NCBI RefSeq assembly: GCF_009017415.1
Contig: NC_092404.1
Span: forward strand, 1,426,001 to 1,490,000
Reading direction: 5' to 3'
Source of the DNA: Aspergillus flavus
Lineage: Eukaryota; Ascomycota; Eurotiomycetes; Eurotiales; Aspergillaceae
DNA length: 64,000 bases
Shown: one piece after another, positions 9,927-21,909 of the stretch
How positions within the stretch are numbered: position 1 is the stretch's first letter
How the letters are laid out: the number at the start of each line of letters is the position of its first letter
Notes under the pieces: model-generated
Databases searched by the model: none
What the model saw: only the letters and a program-made list of their open reading frames with translations
Told to the model about the DNA's origin: nothing
Made by a program: the position numbers and the translations under genes

Positions 9927-12175
9927 ATGTCTTTCGACCCTATTGAAAATGGCTCTGGAAAGCCTCGATTGCATACGGCTCGCTCGTTTCCCAGGATGGA
10001 TACTTCGGAGACGAGCCCTTTCATTCGCTCGAGGTCTAAGACCTTTCAGTCAGTGGCAACACCGGAGCATGTCGAGTCTGATGCACATCCCTTACCGTTG
10101 TCGCCAGCCGAAGAGGACCAGGAAACGGGCCCTGACCTTTTTGAAAAAACAGGTACCTCAGAGCTAGGCATCGATGATGATGGACAAGGCGAGGAGGCTT
10201 CAATGCTATCGCGGGGTACGGAGGAACAATCAGAGGAGTTGCCAATAGAGTTGATCAGCCTAACTGACCGGTAGGGTGAACGCTCGGTTTTTTAGACGCT
10301 GTTCAATTGCTGACAATGTTATTTGTTAGATTTGTCAACTCTTTAAGTGCCAAAGTGCACAGCTCACCACCAACGATTGAGAAAATTTCCCTTCTTTACC
10401 AAGATTTTTATGTCCGAGCAGAATCACATATAGCCACACACATATCTGCCCTCGCTTCCCGAATAAACCGTGATCCTTCGCCACATCCTCAGCCGAAATC
10501 AAAGAATAAACGCGTCGAAACCAGCCGGCAGATGCTAACAGCATCAGAAGTCACAGAAAAGCGGATTGCCCGGAAAATGCTTGCTTCTAAGCGCGTCGCT
10601 TTGGAAGAAGCAGTGGAGCGAAGAGCTTGTGAGAGTATCTACGACAAAATATGGCGGCATAAAAGTACGCTAGATGAAGTTAGAGACGAGAAGTTACGTT
10701 CTAAAACAGCCACATTACTCCTAGTCGGAATAAATCTGAATGACCTTGGGGTTGATGTCGACACGGCTTCGATCGATGAAGAAAAGCAGAAGGAAGCTGA
10801 TGAGGGGTTGTCTGTTGCCAGAGACTATCTTAACAAGATGAACGAAGCAAAATACCCATTAGGGAAGCTTCGGCATCTTGCCGCCGCCCACAAAGCGATA
10901 GTCGATGCCTTAACCAAGCTACTACCCTCTTCATCCTCCGCTGATGAGATTTTACCTACCCTGATCTACTCACTTATCACGTCCCCTCCGGAGGGCATTA
11001 ACGTCATAAGTAACTTACAGTTCATACAGAGATTCCGTTCGTCAAATAAAATTGATGGCGAAACTGCTTATTGTTTGACTAATCTTGAAGCTGCAATAAG
11101 CTTCTTGGAAAACGTTGAACTTTCTGAGCTCCGCGCTGACCAAGTGCCGGAAGGCCAGACGAAAGTTTCTAGCAATGAGCCTACATCAGCCATAGAAAAG
11201 GGCGATCCTCGGCCACCTACAAAAGATGAGCCAGCTTCATCTTTTACAACGGTGACGACTTGTGCGGAATTCTCGAAGTCCGCCGGCAAGGAATCCGGGT
11301 CTAATACGTTTCCCAGGCCTCAACAGTCCGCAACAACGCAGCAACGTTTAAATAACCTATTCCAACCCCCATCAAAGGTCTTCGGTGCAGCCAACGATGC
11401 TGTGCGTAATACCGCAGACCAGAGCCTGAAAAATATAGGTGCAACATTGGACAGCAGTTTCACTTTTCTTTTCGGCCGTCTCAAAGAATTGCAGTCTAGC
11501 CAACATGCTGGCAAGGATGGAGGTAATCCGATAGTACCAAAAACACTGGCAGAAGCCAGACGCCTGGTTGCGTCCCCATCTTCTACAGATAATAACTCCC
11601 CCGACCAAGAACTCAAGTCAACGAGGGAGGCTCCCAACGACCGGCCTCACCTCAGACGTATCGGCTCGAAGGCAGAAGATACCTTCTTAGGACTGGTTGG
11701 TGGGCAGAGGACGCCGCGCGACCGAAGTGCAGACAGCGTCAGAACGCAAGGAAGCTCCAAGAAGACTAACGCTGCTTCGATCACCTTGAGAGATGAATCG
11801 GCATCCGGTATACCCCAGAGCTCCCCTGCGAGCTCGTCTTCTCTGGCCCCTACACCTCTGGAATCGATGCGGAACTTTGGGAATACACTCAACCCTCTTA
11901 ATCATATTCCTGGCATGATCAGGAGCTTTGGTCGTGCTACTCCAGACGGCACGGGGGTCCTTTCCACTCCCTCTCCTTCTACAAAGAGCCCTCCTATCTC
12001 GAGAGAAATGTCCTCAAGCATGACAACTACTCCGTCTAAGATCGATCCCCCGATTCAGCGTTTCCTTCAGACAGCACACGCCAGCGATCTCACGATTGGA
12101 GACGTAACCACCCTACTTGAAGATTATAAAAGGATTGCCGCAGTCTTGTTAAAGCAAGGCACCAATCCAAAATGA
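9927..12175 (+). CDS. VPS9-domain Rab5-family guanine nucleotide exchange factor
   Basis: VPS9 domains activate Rab5/Vps21/Ypt51 GTPases on endosomes. Two exons (9927-10270, 10330-12175) joined over a 59-nt GTAGGG/TAG intron with a CTGAC branch site give 729 residues. Residues about 1 to 114 are acidic and disordered. A helical region and VPS9 core follow; the signature ADEILPTLIYSLI starts near residue 318 and AYCLTNLEAAISFLEN near 361, giving the conserved Asp and Tyr of the catalytic surface. The C-terminal half is Ser/Pro-rich, ending in a short predicted helix. No CUE domain is visible, so it resembles Muk1-type more than Vps9-type GEFs, but I cannot decide which. It shares a promoter with atg15. 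Confidence 0.85.
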
Positions 12176-12621
12176 GGACCGAATTTCTGATCTAACCATG
12201 TTTTCGTCCCTTCTTTCTTGTAATAGTTTAATCTTCCCCCTTTTTTGCCATCATCATAGCGTTGCGAATTCCGGATCATAGATTGCTGATGGCGTTCTGT
12301 CTTTTTACCTATCATGATGAATATTTCCTCAAGGATGTAGGCAGCTGGCATTGAATGCCGCTTGAATATATCCTGTGTGATCTGAATGCTTATTTCGTAC
12401 AGTAGTATCACTATGAGTACCCTTGCTAAACTATGGCACCCTTCGTATCTATTAAAACCAACTTAAAACCCCTCATTATGCTTATACTACCCTGGTAACG
12501 TTGGGAAAGTGATATGAACATGTGTATACACAGTGAATATGAAGGGCTGCAGTCGTACTCAACTAATCTCCAGGATCGGAATACGTTGCAGCGAAAATAA
12601 AACCGAAAGTAAAATTACGTT
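12176..12621. other. Convergent 3' intergenic region
   Basis: Presumed 3' ends of the VPS9-domain gene and the ECM11-like gene. A near match to the dispersed nonamer (CACGGAGTA) occurs near 12623, at the stop of the ECM11-like gene. No gene was seen. Confidence 0.45.
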
Positions 12622-14133
12622 TCACGGAGTACGACCACGTAGTACCTCAGCACCACCCGACCTCATTCCTTCTAGCTTTCTAGAAAGATCAGAAGACTGT
12701 TCCTCAACACTCTCGTGTCTTCTCTTGATCTCGGCTTCGAACACAGCGGCCGTTTTTCGTCGAGCATGACGTAGGTCCTTCATTTTGGTGAGCATCTGAG
12801 TGAATTGATCTATTAATTGATCACCACAGTCCTCCCATTCGTCCATAGATAGATTGGAGAAATAGGTGCGGCGGTCGGCGTCGGAAAGATTCATGAGGTA
12901 CGGAATTCTGTCTTCTGGATCAGGTTGTGTTTCCTGGGTTGCGTTCGGTGATGGGGCGGCTGCTGGAATGTGGTCAAAAGGTTCCGCCTGGAGCTCAGCG
13001 AATGATTTCTGATAGAGTATATCTGGCGGATAGTCTGGTTCGATATGACGCTTTTTCGGATTGTGCTGATCCGGACTAATACGCTGGACTGAAAGACGTC
13101 TGGAGAAGGGATCGTTGATGGGGTCATCATCGTCATTAAGAGCATCGATATTCGTCACGTCAAAAGCGGTTATTGACTGCATGCTACCACGTCTGCCGTA
13201 GCTGTTTGAAAAGAACCCGAGACCTACATTTTCCACGGAGTCTGAAGTTTCAATGCTCGTGATCCTCTGAGATTGCTGCGGCCGAGGACCAGGGGTACGA
13301 CGTGTAGGGGTCAAATCTAATTGTTCCAGAAGAGTAGGCTTTGGTGGGCTAAATCTTGTCCTCGGGGTTGTACTCGTATTAGGAGGGAGTGTAACCTTCC
13401 TAGGTGCAGTGGCAGGTAGGACGTGACTAGTCCGTTTGGCATCCTGTATTGACCGGGTGAAAGTCGGAATCTTCGACGATTCCATATGAGCCTGATTTGC
13501 TGGCTGTTGGTACGTCTTTCGGCCAGCATTCCAGAAGTTCTGCAGACGTTTGCTCAGAGGCTCATCATTGAGGCGTTTCCTGATAGGAACCACCGATTCG
13601 TTGGTTCCATCGGAGGCCTCGTCATCACCCACCACTGATGTTAGCTGACTTTCATTGTCGATTTCATCCGAGTCGAATCCAGCTGTTTTCATGGCTTTGT
13701 CTCCGAAATTGTCATACCACTGAGAGTCAAAAGGGCGGCGTGTTTGCTGGAACTGATGTAGAGAGTTCGCAGCAGCACCTTGCTGTCGAGCATTCGGGCC
13801 AGGAGAGAACCGGTATGGAAGATCCTCAACACCAACAACACTCGTCGCTGCAATGGTCGAGTCATCAACACCTTCCACGTCTGTGTCAAACATGTCCTTC
13901 TTCGCGCCATTGTCATTTGGTGCATGTGACCCCCCGGGAGCAGGTAGGCCGCCGTAGTGCTCAAACTGTGTTGGTCTATTGACTGGCAGTTGTGTAGGCG
14001 CATTCAATTTTGGTGTCGGAACTTCGACCCTCACCTGTTCGGCTATCTGCTGCCGTGATTGATTGGGTATATCAAGTTTGGGTGGTCTGGGTTGACCAGC
14101 TTCTTTTGAATGTACATAATCTCCGACACCCAT
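12622..14133 (-). CDS. ECM11-domain protein (probable)
   Basis: Single-exon frame of 503 residues. The first in-frame ATG encodes MGVGDYVHSKE; the open frame continues 19 codons upstream but without another ATG. The N-terminal two thirds is low-complexity, rich in Pro, Gln, Ser and Asp. The C-terminal part, from about residue 360, begins with YPPDILYQKSFAELQAEPFD, which resembles the start of the ECM11 C-terminal domain, followed by an amphipathic helical stretch. In budding yeast, Ecm11 is a SUMOylated synaptonemal-complex protein needed in meiosis; the function here is unknown. The assignment is from recall of the family consensus. It lies on the same strand as RRN11, 480 bp downstream. Confidence 0.6.
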   Translation of the reverse strand: MGVGDYVHSKEAGQPRPPKLDIPNQSRQQIAEQVRVEVPTPKLNAPTQLPVNRPTQFEHYGGLPAPGGSHAPNDNGAKKDMFDTDVEGVDDSTIAATSVVGVEDLPYRFSPGPNARQQGAAANSLHQFQQTRRPFDSQWYDNFGDKAMKTAGFDSDEIDNESQLTSVVGDDEASDGTNESVVPIRKRLNDEPLSKRLQNFWNAGRKTYQQPANQAHMESSKIPTFTRSIQDAKRTSHVLPATAPRKVTLPPNTSTTPRTRFSPPKPTLLEQLDLTPTRRTPGPRPQQSQRITSIETSDSVENVGLGFFSNSYGRRGSMQSITAFDVTNIDALNDDDDPINDPFSRRLSVQRISPDQHNPKKRHIEPDYPPDILYQKSFAELQAEPFDHIPAAAPSPNATQETQPDPEDRIPYLMNLSDADRRTYFSNLSMDEWEDCGDQLIDQFTQMLTKMKDLRHARRKTAAVFEAEIKRRHESVEEQSSDLSRKLEGMRSGGAEVLRGRTP

Positions 14134-14612
14134 TGTCGCTGAGATGAGAAGTGGAATGAATAGCCGATTTAAACATGCAATTAGGGACAAGGAATCAGAG
14201 GCAATTTCATTATACTAGGGGTTCTCCACTCAGGACACAGATAATCTACCAGTGGTTGTAGTGGGGTCAATCATGTTTGCCATGGGTAAATATTTGCCTT
14301 GCTCAGTGGTGGACGCGTTACCTTAATTTTGCCGGTAAGGCACGCGCGAGGCATCCACGAAATCACGTGCAGTGCATGGTATATCTCCAATTGCAATCAA
14401 GCTCTTTGCAGGTATTTTAAATGGAGCTAGACAAGAATCTAAACTTGTAGTTGTACATATTGTCAATGCATGAAGAAGAGACAAATATCGGATTGCGTAG
14501 TAACTCATACTGTATCCCACGTCTCTACTGTGATCACTTAGAGATATAAATTTCATCTTAAACATTTCCCGTTGGAGAGTTATTCTATGTAAACGTGCAA
14601 AAATCGCCCGTA
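14134..14612. promoter_or_regulatory. Spacer between the ECM11-like gene and RRN11
   Basis: Presumed promoter of the ECM11-like gene and 3' end of RRN11. No distinctive element was seen. Confidence 0.4.
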
Positions 14613-15923
14613 TTAGTCGAACAAAGCATTGTCGTCAATGTGTAGGTCCTCAAGTGTCGAGGTCATCCCTTTTCCACGCTGCTTCGCTTTTTCAAAGAGA
14701 TCATGAGCTTTTTCAACCTCAGATTGTCTCTTCTCATCCGCAAGTCTCTGCTCTCGTCTGGCTTGAATCGAGTTTTGAAAGTCTTCTCCCGCGGTCAAGT
14801 CGTTGTCATCAAACCCGTCATTATCCTCCACACGATGGGCCAAGGAGGACATGAAAAGGTCGCCGATCCAAAGGGAAACCATGCCTCTAAGTTCTAATAG
14901 CTCGGGAGAATCCGAATATGGGGGAGAGACAAGAACTTCATCCATCCTTGCTGCAATCTTCTGGGCTTCGTGTAGCTCAATTGCCCTGATGTCTGCGACC
15001 AGGCTCTGCGTTTCTTGGCTTGAGCCATCGGAACTCTCTGGATCAGATGCTGCATCGTCCGGGTCTTCCTTTGGTGCAACTTCCTGGCGATTCCATATAT
15101 CTTGACGAGCAGCATTGCTCTCCTCTTGCGTAACATAAACCCAAAGTCCGAACATGGCTGGGTAAAAATGCAATGAACTCGTGAAGTCTGGAGCAGTTTT
15201 CCGAAATGGATACTGGATTATGAGTCTCTCATAGTATTGCTTGGCAGCTTCGAACCCTTCTCTTGTGAAACAAAGCTTAGAAGCTTCTGTTTTTTGGCCA
15301 TTTCTGACAGACCTCGCAGACCCTGAGGTGATATCAGAAAGCTGGCGATCTCGGCGGAGCAATATTTCAGCCCCAATACCCCATCTCCCTTCAACGCGCA
15401 CATCAATTGGGTTTCCTCGAAACTCCTCACGAAGGATTAAGCCCCAAGCCCTTCCAGCACGAACATAGTCTCTATTAAGAAGACAGCGATGCAAAATAGA
15501 AGAGAGAACAGCAATATGTTGCAGACGAAGGTTGCCTTGGTAGGCTGCAGACTGTGGTGGGTAGATCGGTGGTGTCAATGATGATAATCCTTTCATAACA
15601 TTATCCTTTCCCCGGTTGCTAGCGCGTTCATCCTTGGCAGGACCATGTGGGAAATGACCCCCTGGTAGTTCTCTATCGAAAGATAGACCGGCTATGCGAT
15701 ATTGGTGTGCTTCTTCTGGTGACAGAATCAATGAGGTCCCAGAAGGTGCGACTTCAGATCCGGCGTCAGTTGTTTCGCCTTCAAAAACATCGTCCTCAGT
15801 GTCCCAGCCATCATGGACTTTCTTACGCTTCCTCGACTCATACCGGGCAACGCGCGCACTCTGAGGTTGTTGCCATGATGGAATTGGCAATGAGAAGGCA
15901 GAGGCTGAGGGAACAGATGCCAT
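14613..15923 (-). CDS. RRN11: RNA polymerase I core factor subunit Rrn11
   Basis: Rrn11 is a subunit of the core factor that recruits RNA polymerase I to rDNA promoters. This is a single exon of 436 residues starting MASVPSASAF. A disordered N-terminus holds a basic KRKK cluster that could serve nuclear import. The family core begins at about residue 130 with a helical repeat region (HIAVLSSILHRCLLNRDYVRAGRAWGLILR), typical of the TPR-like Rrn11 domain. An acidic Ser/Asp-rich insert follows near residue 290, then a charged C-terminal helix. Identity is inferred from the DY.RA.RAWGLLLR-type signature. Confidence 0.75.
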   Translation of the reverse strand: MASVPSASAFSLPIPSWQQPQSARVARYESRKRKKVHDGWDTEDDVFEGETTDAGSEVAPSGTSLILSPEEAHQYRIAGLSFDRELPGGHFPHGPAKDERASNRGKDNVMKGLSSLTPPIYPPQSAAYQGNLRLQHIAVLSSILHRCLLNRDYVRAGRAWGLILREEFRGNPIDVRVEGRWGIGAEILLRRDRQLSDITSGSARSVRNGQKTEASKLCFTREGFEAAKQYYERLIIQYPFRKTAPDFTSSLHFYPAMFGLWVYVTQEESNAARQDIWNRQEVAPKEDPDDAASDPESSDGSSQETQSLVADIRAIELHEAQKIAARMDEVLVSPPYSDSPELLELRGMVSLWIGDLFMSSLAHRVEDNDGFDDNDLTAGEDFQNSIQARREQRLADEKRQSEVEKAHDLFEKAKQRGKGMTSTLEDLHIDDNALFD

Positions 15924-17329
15924 CAGCGGTTAAGAGATGAGTAATCTATGGTCTGAATGTTCGAGCCGCTATCCATGGATACATTGGTCATATGTCGGAA
16001 ATTAATTATCCATATTCTTGAATGACCGTAATCGTAGCTCTAGCCCTCTAGCTGTAACGCAAAGCAGGAACGCGGTTCCGTAGTAGAGTTTGGTATATGC
16101 TATCCTGAGGCACAAAGGCATCAAAAACACACTCAACCTCAGGTTCCACTTGTACGTGTAGAGGTACTAGTGGTACTACTAGTAGTAGTACAAGGTGATT
16201 GGCGATCAGTATTCACCGCCTACTTCACCTGCACTAGACATAGCCTGCCCTCTAGATGGTTGATTAGTTCAATGACGGGAGCGTGATAACTACTCCGTAG
16301 TAGTTGATACCTTATTAGTCTTACTAGTACGTACGGAGTACGGAGTACTTTGGAGGTGTTATTGGAGAACCGTATGTACTTGCTGGAGTATTTTGCTGGA
16401 GTATTCATACATTGATTGGTAATAACTGATTTAAATTTCATCTTGCCTTGACTGTACTTAATATTATGAGTTCAATAGCGAAAAGGTCCAAGAGATAGCC
16501 TGTTTCTGTCCTGTGCGGATGAAGCGCTTTCGGTCAAGAAACAATCTGGTATGTACGTTCTCGGCAAGTATGTTTTGTACTGTAACGCAACTGTCACCCT
16601 AGTACCCTACTCCGAGTATTAGTATGCCAATCCCTCAGCCAAGAAAGTCACGGGCTAGCCTCGACCCGCCTTAACCAAAGCGCCTTAACCTGAAGACCAA
16701 CACTCCCAATTTAGGTGCGGCCGTTATCAATTGTCATCATCATCATCAGCAGCAGCAGCATCACTTCTACCACCACCATCATCCTTCCCCCTCCCTCGTT
16801 CCTGCCGTCTCCCTCGTTTTGGATTCGCGATACAGCATATAATATTACGTTCTAGTAGTAGTCCTCCAGGTTGCCGACCACCTGGCACTACAACGTACCT
16901 ACCGTTTCTATTCTTCAATTCTCTCCCTAACGGCCTAATTTCCATAACCGACTTTTGCATCGACGGTCCTTTCACGGTTCCAGACTATACTCCCATGTCT
17001 TCTGCTTAAGCCGTCCGATGGTATGTGGTATGTGGCCTGTTGAACCAATATGGTGTAGTTGTAACTCCCAGCACCGGAAGTTCACGGTGCTCAGGTGCTC
17101 CCGAGGATTCCGCGAATATGTTTGCCTTAACAATCATTTGACCTTCCATCTATCTCTGCTCCTATCCCACTATCTCACTATCTCTCGAGCATTTTGCCCC
17201 TCAGCAGTGAATGCAGTATTGTTTGTCTTACTAATGTTGAACTGTGTCTCTTTAGTCATCAAATGCCGATGGCAATACTAGGCGGTTTATAAATCCCAGC
17301 GCCACGTCCTGACCATTCATTTTGTTACT
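15924..17329. promoter_or_regulatory. Divergent promoter region, RRN11 / RING-H2 gene, with repeats
   Basis: A 1.4-kb spacer. Features seen: a cluster of three TACTCCGTA/TACGGAGTA nonamers (16291, 16332, 16339), two of which overlap in tandem; a nearby ACTAGTAGTAGTAC-rich stretch (about 16160-16190); and a trinucleotide run of ATC then CAG units at about 16732-16762. A short open frame at about 16955-17281 has no ATG start and no recognised motif. Confidence 0.5.
16732..16762. repeat. ATC/CAG trinucleotide microsatellite
   Basis: Consecutive ATC units followed by consecutive AGC (CAG) units, about 31 bp, about 570 bp upstream of the RING-H2 gene start. It is non-coding on the current models. 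Confidence 0.8.
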
Positions 17330-19948
17330 ATGGGACAATCCTCCTCAACACATCAACGCCACAACAGTTCTTCGAACCGTCTGTCATTTATAAACCGTGG
17401 TCATCGCGATAGGGATAGGGATAGGAATAGGGACATGAACAACGATCACAATTTGGAGCAAAACGGGGTGTTTAGGCCCCAACGAGGGGCGGATAATGGC
17501 GATACGCTACCCGATCAAGCCAGCTCAGGGTGGGAGACATGGCGACCGGCCGAGGGGCAAACGAGCGGTATAGGACACATGGGAAGCATTCAAGAAGAAA
17601 ATGGGCCACAATATGAACCGACTCAGCGGGAGTATCGGTCTGCGATCTTTGCCCGCATGGCAGCAAGAAGGCAATCCACAATGTCAAGGCTGGGGTCCAG
17701 AATTTTACCAAACTCGGTCATTCGTGGCCTTCTTAACAGCGAAGAAGAAACACCTGCTGAGGGCCACGCTCATCGACACGGGATCGTATCGAGGTCAATA
17801 CCAAGATCAGAAGTCGCTCATAGCAGCAGTCGTTTTAGTCCGTTTAGCTCGCTTAGCTCAAGAGGCATTTCTCGACGACGCTCAGCCCGCGGCCCCTATT
17901 TCATTCCACGCAGTGATCCAGGACTACTTTCGGATACTCCCCACTCTCCTACTTTTTTCGACCCTACCTCAGATCATACGCCAGAGACAACTAGAAGTTC
18001 TTGGCGAAGAAGTGCTCGTTTGCATCGTGTTAGAAATTCACTTTCGGGTCCGATCACGCAGATGTTTGGCCAACCGTCTACAAACATGTCTGATCAGAAC
18101 ATTGGGGATTTACGCCATTCGATGGGACCAATCCCTGGTGACACTCCAGGTACATTCCTCCCCCAACCAGGGCCAATGAGTAGTCGGATGGACTTTGATG
18201 AACCTCATGAACTTGATTCCGTGGAACCTGCCATAGGAAACACCCGCCCTACCTCTCCCATGTCTTTGCAGTCTGGACAAAGCCCAAGTGGCTTGCGCCA
18301 CTTCCCAAATTTGTTGCGAGCACGCCCATCTAGAGTTTTGCGGCGAGAGGAGCAGACACCGCTCTCCCGTGTCCTTCAACTGGCGGCAGCTGCCATTGCT
18401 GCCCAACTTTCTGGCACAACTGGTCCTGTAATGCCTAATATTCAAGCCCTTGGCAATGAAGGCCTCGACAATTCGCTAGAAAATTTTATACAGAGTTTAC
18501 AACACGCTACTTCTGCGCAAACGGCAGCCGATAGTCAAACTACTTCTGGAGACAATGGGGCGGCAACTCCGGTCAACTTCTTACGGGTGTTCCGATTCGC
18601 AAATTCAGATGGCGCAAGGCCTTCCACAACTTCGAATCGATCCGCGACAGCCACGAATGCCCCAGAGAGTGGCTCAGATGGGATGAATGTTGAGAACCCC
18701 GTGGAAGGACCTGAAGGGCGTACTGTTACCCTCGTTGTTGTGGGAGTAAGGTCTGTCCCGTCAGGTAATAATCTCGGCAATGACCAGCAGAATGCAGGCC
18801 CCGGACCTGGCTTGGATACGTTGCTCCGTCTACCGTTCTTGTCACCGGGTAGTCTATCACGGAATCCAGACAACGGTCCTAATCTCACATCACGTGCTGA
18901 AGGGCGACCAAGATTCATACCTAGTCGGCACCAAACCGGAGGTCCTAGTAGTACGACTAATAATGAGGATATTCCCCTGCCCGTGGGACATCAAAGTCCG
19001 TCAAGAAGGCTATCTGATACTGGGAGCCGTGGACCTCTCTCATCTCTACCTTCCATCATCTCTGAAAGCCCTCCTGGCCCTCACCCTCCACCATCGACGC
19101 CTGCTGAACCCGGGCTTTCAGCCGTGTCGTCAGGGGCCTCAACTCCAAGCCGAAGACTTTCTTCTGCATCAGTGATGTCCCCAAGCACCTTGCCGCAACT
19201 GGACGAGCACCGGATTATGCAGCCTCCAGCTGAATCTGCTGATGGTAACATTCCATTCAACATATCTCGCCAGCGACGTCGTAGTGATTCTGAGTATGTC
19301 CGCCATCGTGACCTAGGCGCTGGTGCGATTAGGCGTAATGGTGTTGTCGAACCGGATAATGCTCCCTCTCCTGCCGGTAGAAGCTGGTTGATCTATGTCG
19401 TGGGAACAAACCTTTCGGAAAATCACCCTGCGTTTGCGACACCAAGTCTCTTCACCGATGTAAGGATGACATGATTTCCCCTTTGCCCACATAATCCAAG
19501 CTAACTCAAATACTAGAACCCAACATATGAAGACATGATTCTACTCTCGTCTCTCCTCGGTCCAGTGAAGCCTCCAGTTGCCACCCAAGAGGACCTCACT
19601 TCGGCTGGTGGAGTATACCGTGTTGTGGAATATAGTGGCTCTCTTGTTGCGGAAGCTTTGGATGGTGCTGGCGCCATTCAAATTCCCAACGGGGATCGAT
19701 GCTTGATCTGTCTCGGCGATTACGAGGCTGCGGAAGAGCTCCGGCAATTGACCAAATGCGCGCATGTATTCCACCGAGATTGTATAGATCAGGTTCGTTA
19801 AGAAATCTACACTGAGCCTTTTCTGTGGATCTAACATATTCTATAGTGGTTGACAACTGGTCGCAACTCTTGCCCTCTATGCAGAGGTCAGGGCGTAGCC
19901 GAGACATCGAATGCAGATCGCACTCCAGAGAACACGTCATCTGCTTGA
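17330..19948 (+). CDS. RING-H2 E3 ubiquitin ligase, putatively N-myristoylated
   Basis: Three exons (17330-19459, 19517-19792, 19847-19948) joined by 57- and 54-nt introns give 835 residues. The first 690 residues are low-complexity, Ser/Pro/Arg-rich and probably disordered. A conserved-looking strand (WLIYVVGTNLS) at about residue 686 precedes the C-terminal RING. The RING-H2 ligands are Cys772, Cys775, Cys791, His793, His796, Cys799, Cys811 and Cys814 (CLIC ... CAHVFHRDC ... CPLC), with the E2-contact Trp/Leu pair after the second intron. The N-terminus MGQSSS fits the MGxxxS N-myristoylation pattern. The RING is certain; substrate and membrane attachment are unknown. The three exons keep frame only with the splice sites given. 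Confidence 0.88.
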
Positions 19949-21130
19949 TTGCCTGCCCCCGTTAGAGACCATCTGTCCCTCTGTCACCCATTTGCATTGG
20001 TTACCACCAAAGATTTGCATGAAGCGCATACTCCATAGCTTAACGAACATTTTTTTTTTTTTGTTTTCACCGAGGATATCCATTGCCGCATTTTCTTTTT
20101 CTCTTTTCTGCATACTTCTTTCCTGGACCGTACCTTTTTTCCTCTGTTTTTTTAATTTTGGGCTATTGATATTGGGACTGATAGAGGCAGGATGATGAGA
20201 CAACGGATAGACTGGCGCGGAATTGTCTCATAAGTTTGCCAGAAGACTGGGTTTGTCATCTATGTCTCTTGTACCTTTCGATGTGGCATAGATATGAAAA
20301 ATTGAACAATCCCTACTATTAAGACACTAATTCAGTAGCCTGAACGTACTGTGTCGTGAGGTGAGCAATAGATAGTTGGATGGTCCATAATAGTGAATAT
20401 GATATTATTGTAATAGTACTGAAGTAGGGTGCAGTACAGACAGTGGGATTGAAGCTGACCAGATTATATTAGAGTTGTATAGACCTAACGACATATCTCG
20501 AGATAGGTAATGATATGAGACTAAAACAATGGCTTTGAAAGAGTACTATAGGAGTTCCTTTACAACTCTGCAACTATACATTGATACACATTTTTTCTTT
20601 TTTCTTTTTCTTTTTCTTTTTTTTTTTTTTCTGGGAATTAGTAGAGCAGGTATATGCTGTCTATGTCCTTATAGACTAGACATGTTTCCTTTTCTTTTTC
20701 TGTTTCTCCCCCTTTCAAAGCCAGTACGGGCTATACTACGGACTTACTATACAGTACCTACAGTAATCCAGATGCCCCGCATGCGTCGACTGGAAACCGA
20801 AAAATGGGCTGGTTGCCCCTCTTCAACAAGCTGCTGACTCAGCCCACATCTTTCCTCAACCCCACCAACTATATCTATTTATCAATCTATCGATCCTCAC
20901 TGTCGTTGAGAGGAAAGGTTAAGCTTATCTTTGCTCCGTGGTGACTTTTTCCCATCGCCTACAAGCTTTCCCCATTCATTTGATTAGTTTATTCACATTA
21001 TCTTATTTAACGAAACCAATTGACTTGGGCAGAAATAGACCAGCAAAAATTGTTGCCAATCGTTATCGGTAGTCCAGACAACACTTCCTATTCTCCGTCC
21101 CTCCAGCCACCCCTGTACCTTATATCCAGG
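19949..21130. other. Intergenic region with T-rich tracts
   Basis: Contains T-rich runs at about 20050-20062 and 20590-20630 and the presumed ADE8 promoter. The ADE8 reading frame is open to 21020, but the first ATG with family similarity is at 21131. No other gene was seen. Confidence 0.45.
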
Positions 21131-21909
21131 ATGGATGCACCGATTCGACTCACTGTATTGATATCAGGCAATGGCTCAAACCTCCAGACCGTAATCGACC
21201 AGACAGCCGCGGGGGAACTTTCGGTGAACATTGTCCGAGTTTTATCGAACCGCAAAGACGCATTCGGACTCGAGCGTGCCCGACGTGCGGATATTCCTAT
21301 ACACTACCACAACCTTGTGAGATATAAGAAGCAGCACCCTGCGACACCAGAGGGTATCCAGGCGGCTCGGGAGGAATATGATGCGGAGCTGGCGAGGTTG
21401 GTCCTTGCTGACAGTCCGGAAATGGTAGCTTGTCTGGGATTTATGCATGTGCTGTCCCCGAGGTTCTTGGAGCCATTGGAAAGGGCTAAGGTTAAGATTA
21501 TTAACCTTCACCCTGCGTTGCCGGGGGCATTTAATGGAGCGGTATGTTCTCTATCCTCCCCTTGTTGCATTCTTCCCGACTACGTCTATTAAGTTGTGGG
21601 TACTTCCCTCGAGGAATGATATGGTTAACTTGCAAACCCTTGCAGCATGCAATTGAGCGGGCCCATAGCGCCTGGTTAGAAGGAAAGATTGACAAGACAG
21701 GGGTAATGATCCACAACGTGATCTCTGAGGTTGATATGGGTACCCCTATAGTTGTACGAGAGATTCCATTCGTCAAGGGAGAGGATGAAAACCTTGAACA
21801 TTTTGAGAAAAAGGTCCACGCTGTTGAATGGGAGGTTGTGATCGAAGGCGTAAAGCTTACAATCGATGAGATAAGAAAGGAAAAGAAACATGGCTCGACG
21901 GAAGCTTGA
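21131..21909 (+). CDS. ADE8: Phosphoribosylglycinamide formyltransferase (GAR transformylase)
   Basis: It transfers a formyl group from 10-formyl-THF to GAR in step three of de novo purine synthesis. Two exons (21131-21541, 21646-21909) with a 104-nt GTATGT/CAG intron give 224 residues, close to yeast Ade8 (about 214). Motifs seen: the phosphate loop ISGNGSNLQ near residue 11, the catalytic NLHPALPGAFNGA just before the intron (Asn-His), and HNVISEVDMGTPI after it with the catalytic Asp. The start at MDAPIRLTVLISG was chosen because the family begins a few residues before the first strand. It is the monofunctional form, unlike the animal trifunctional enzyme. Confidence 0.93.
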
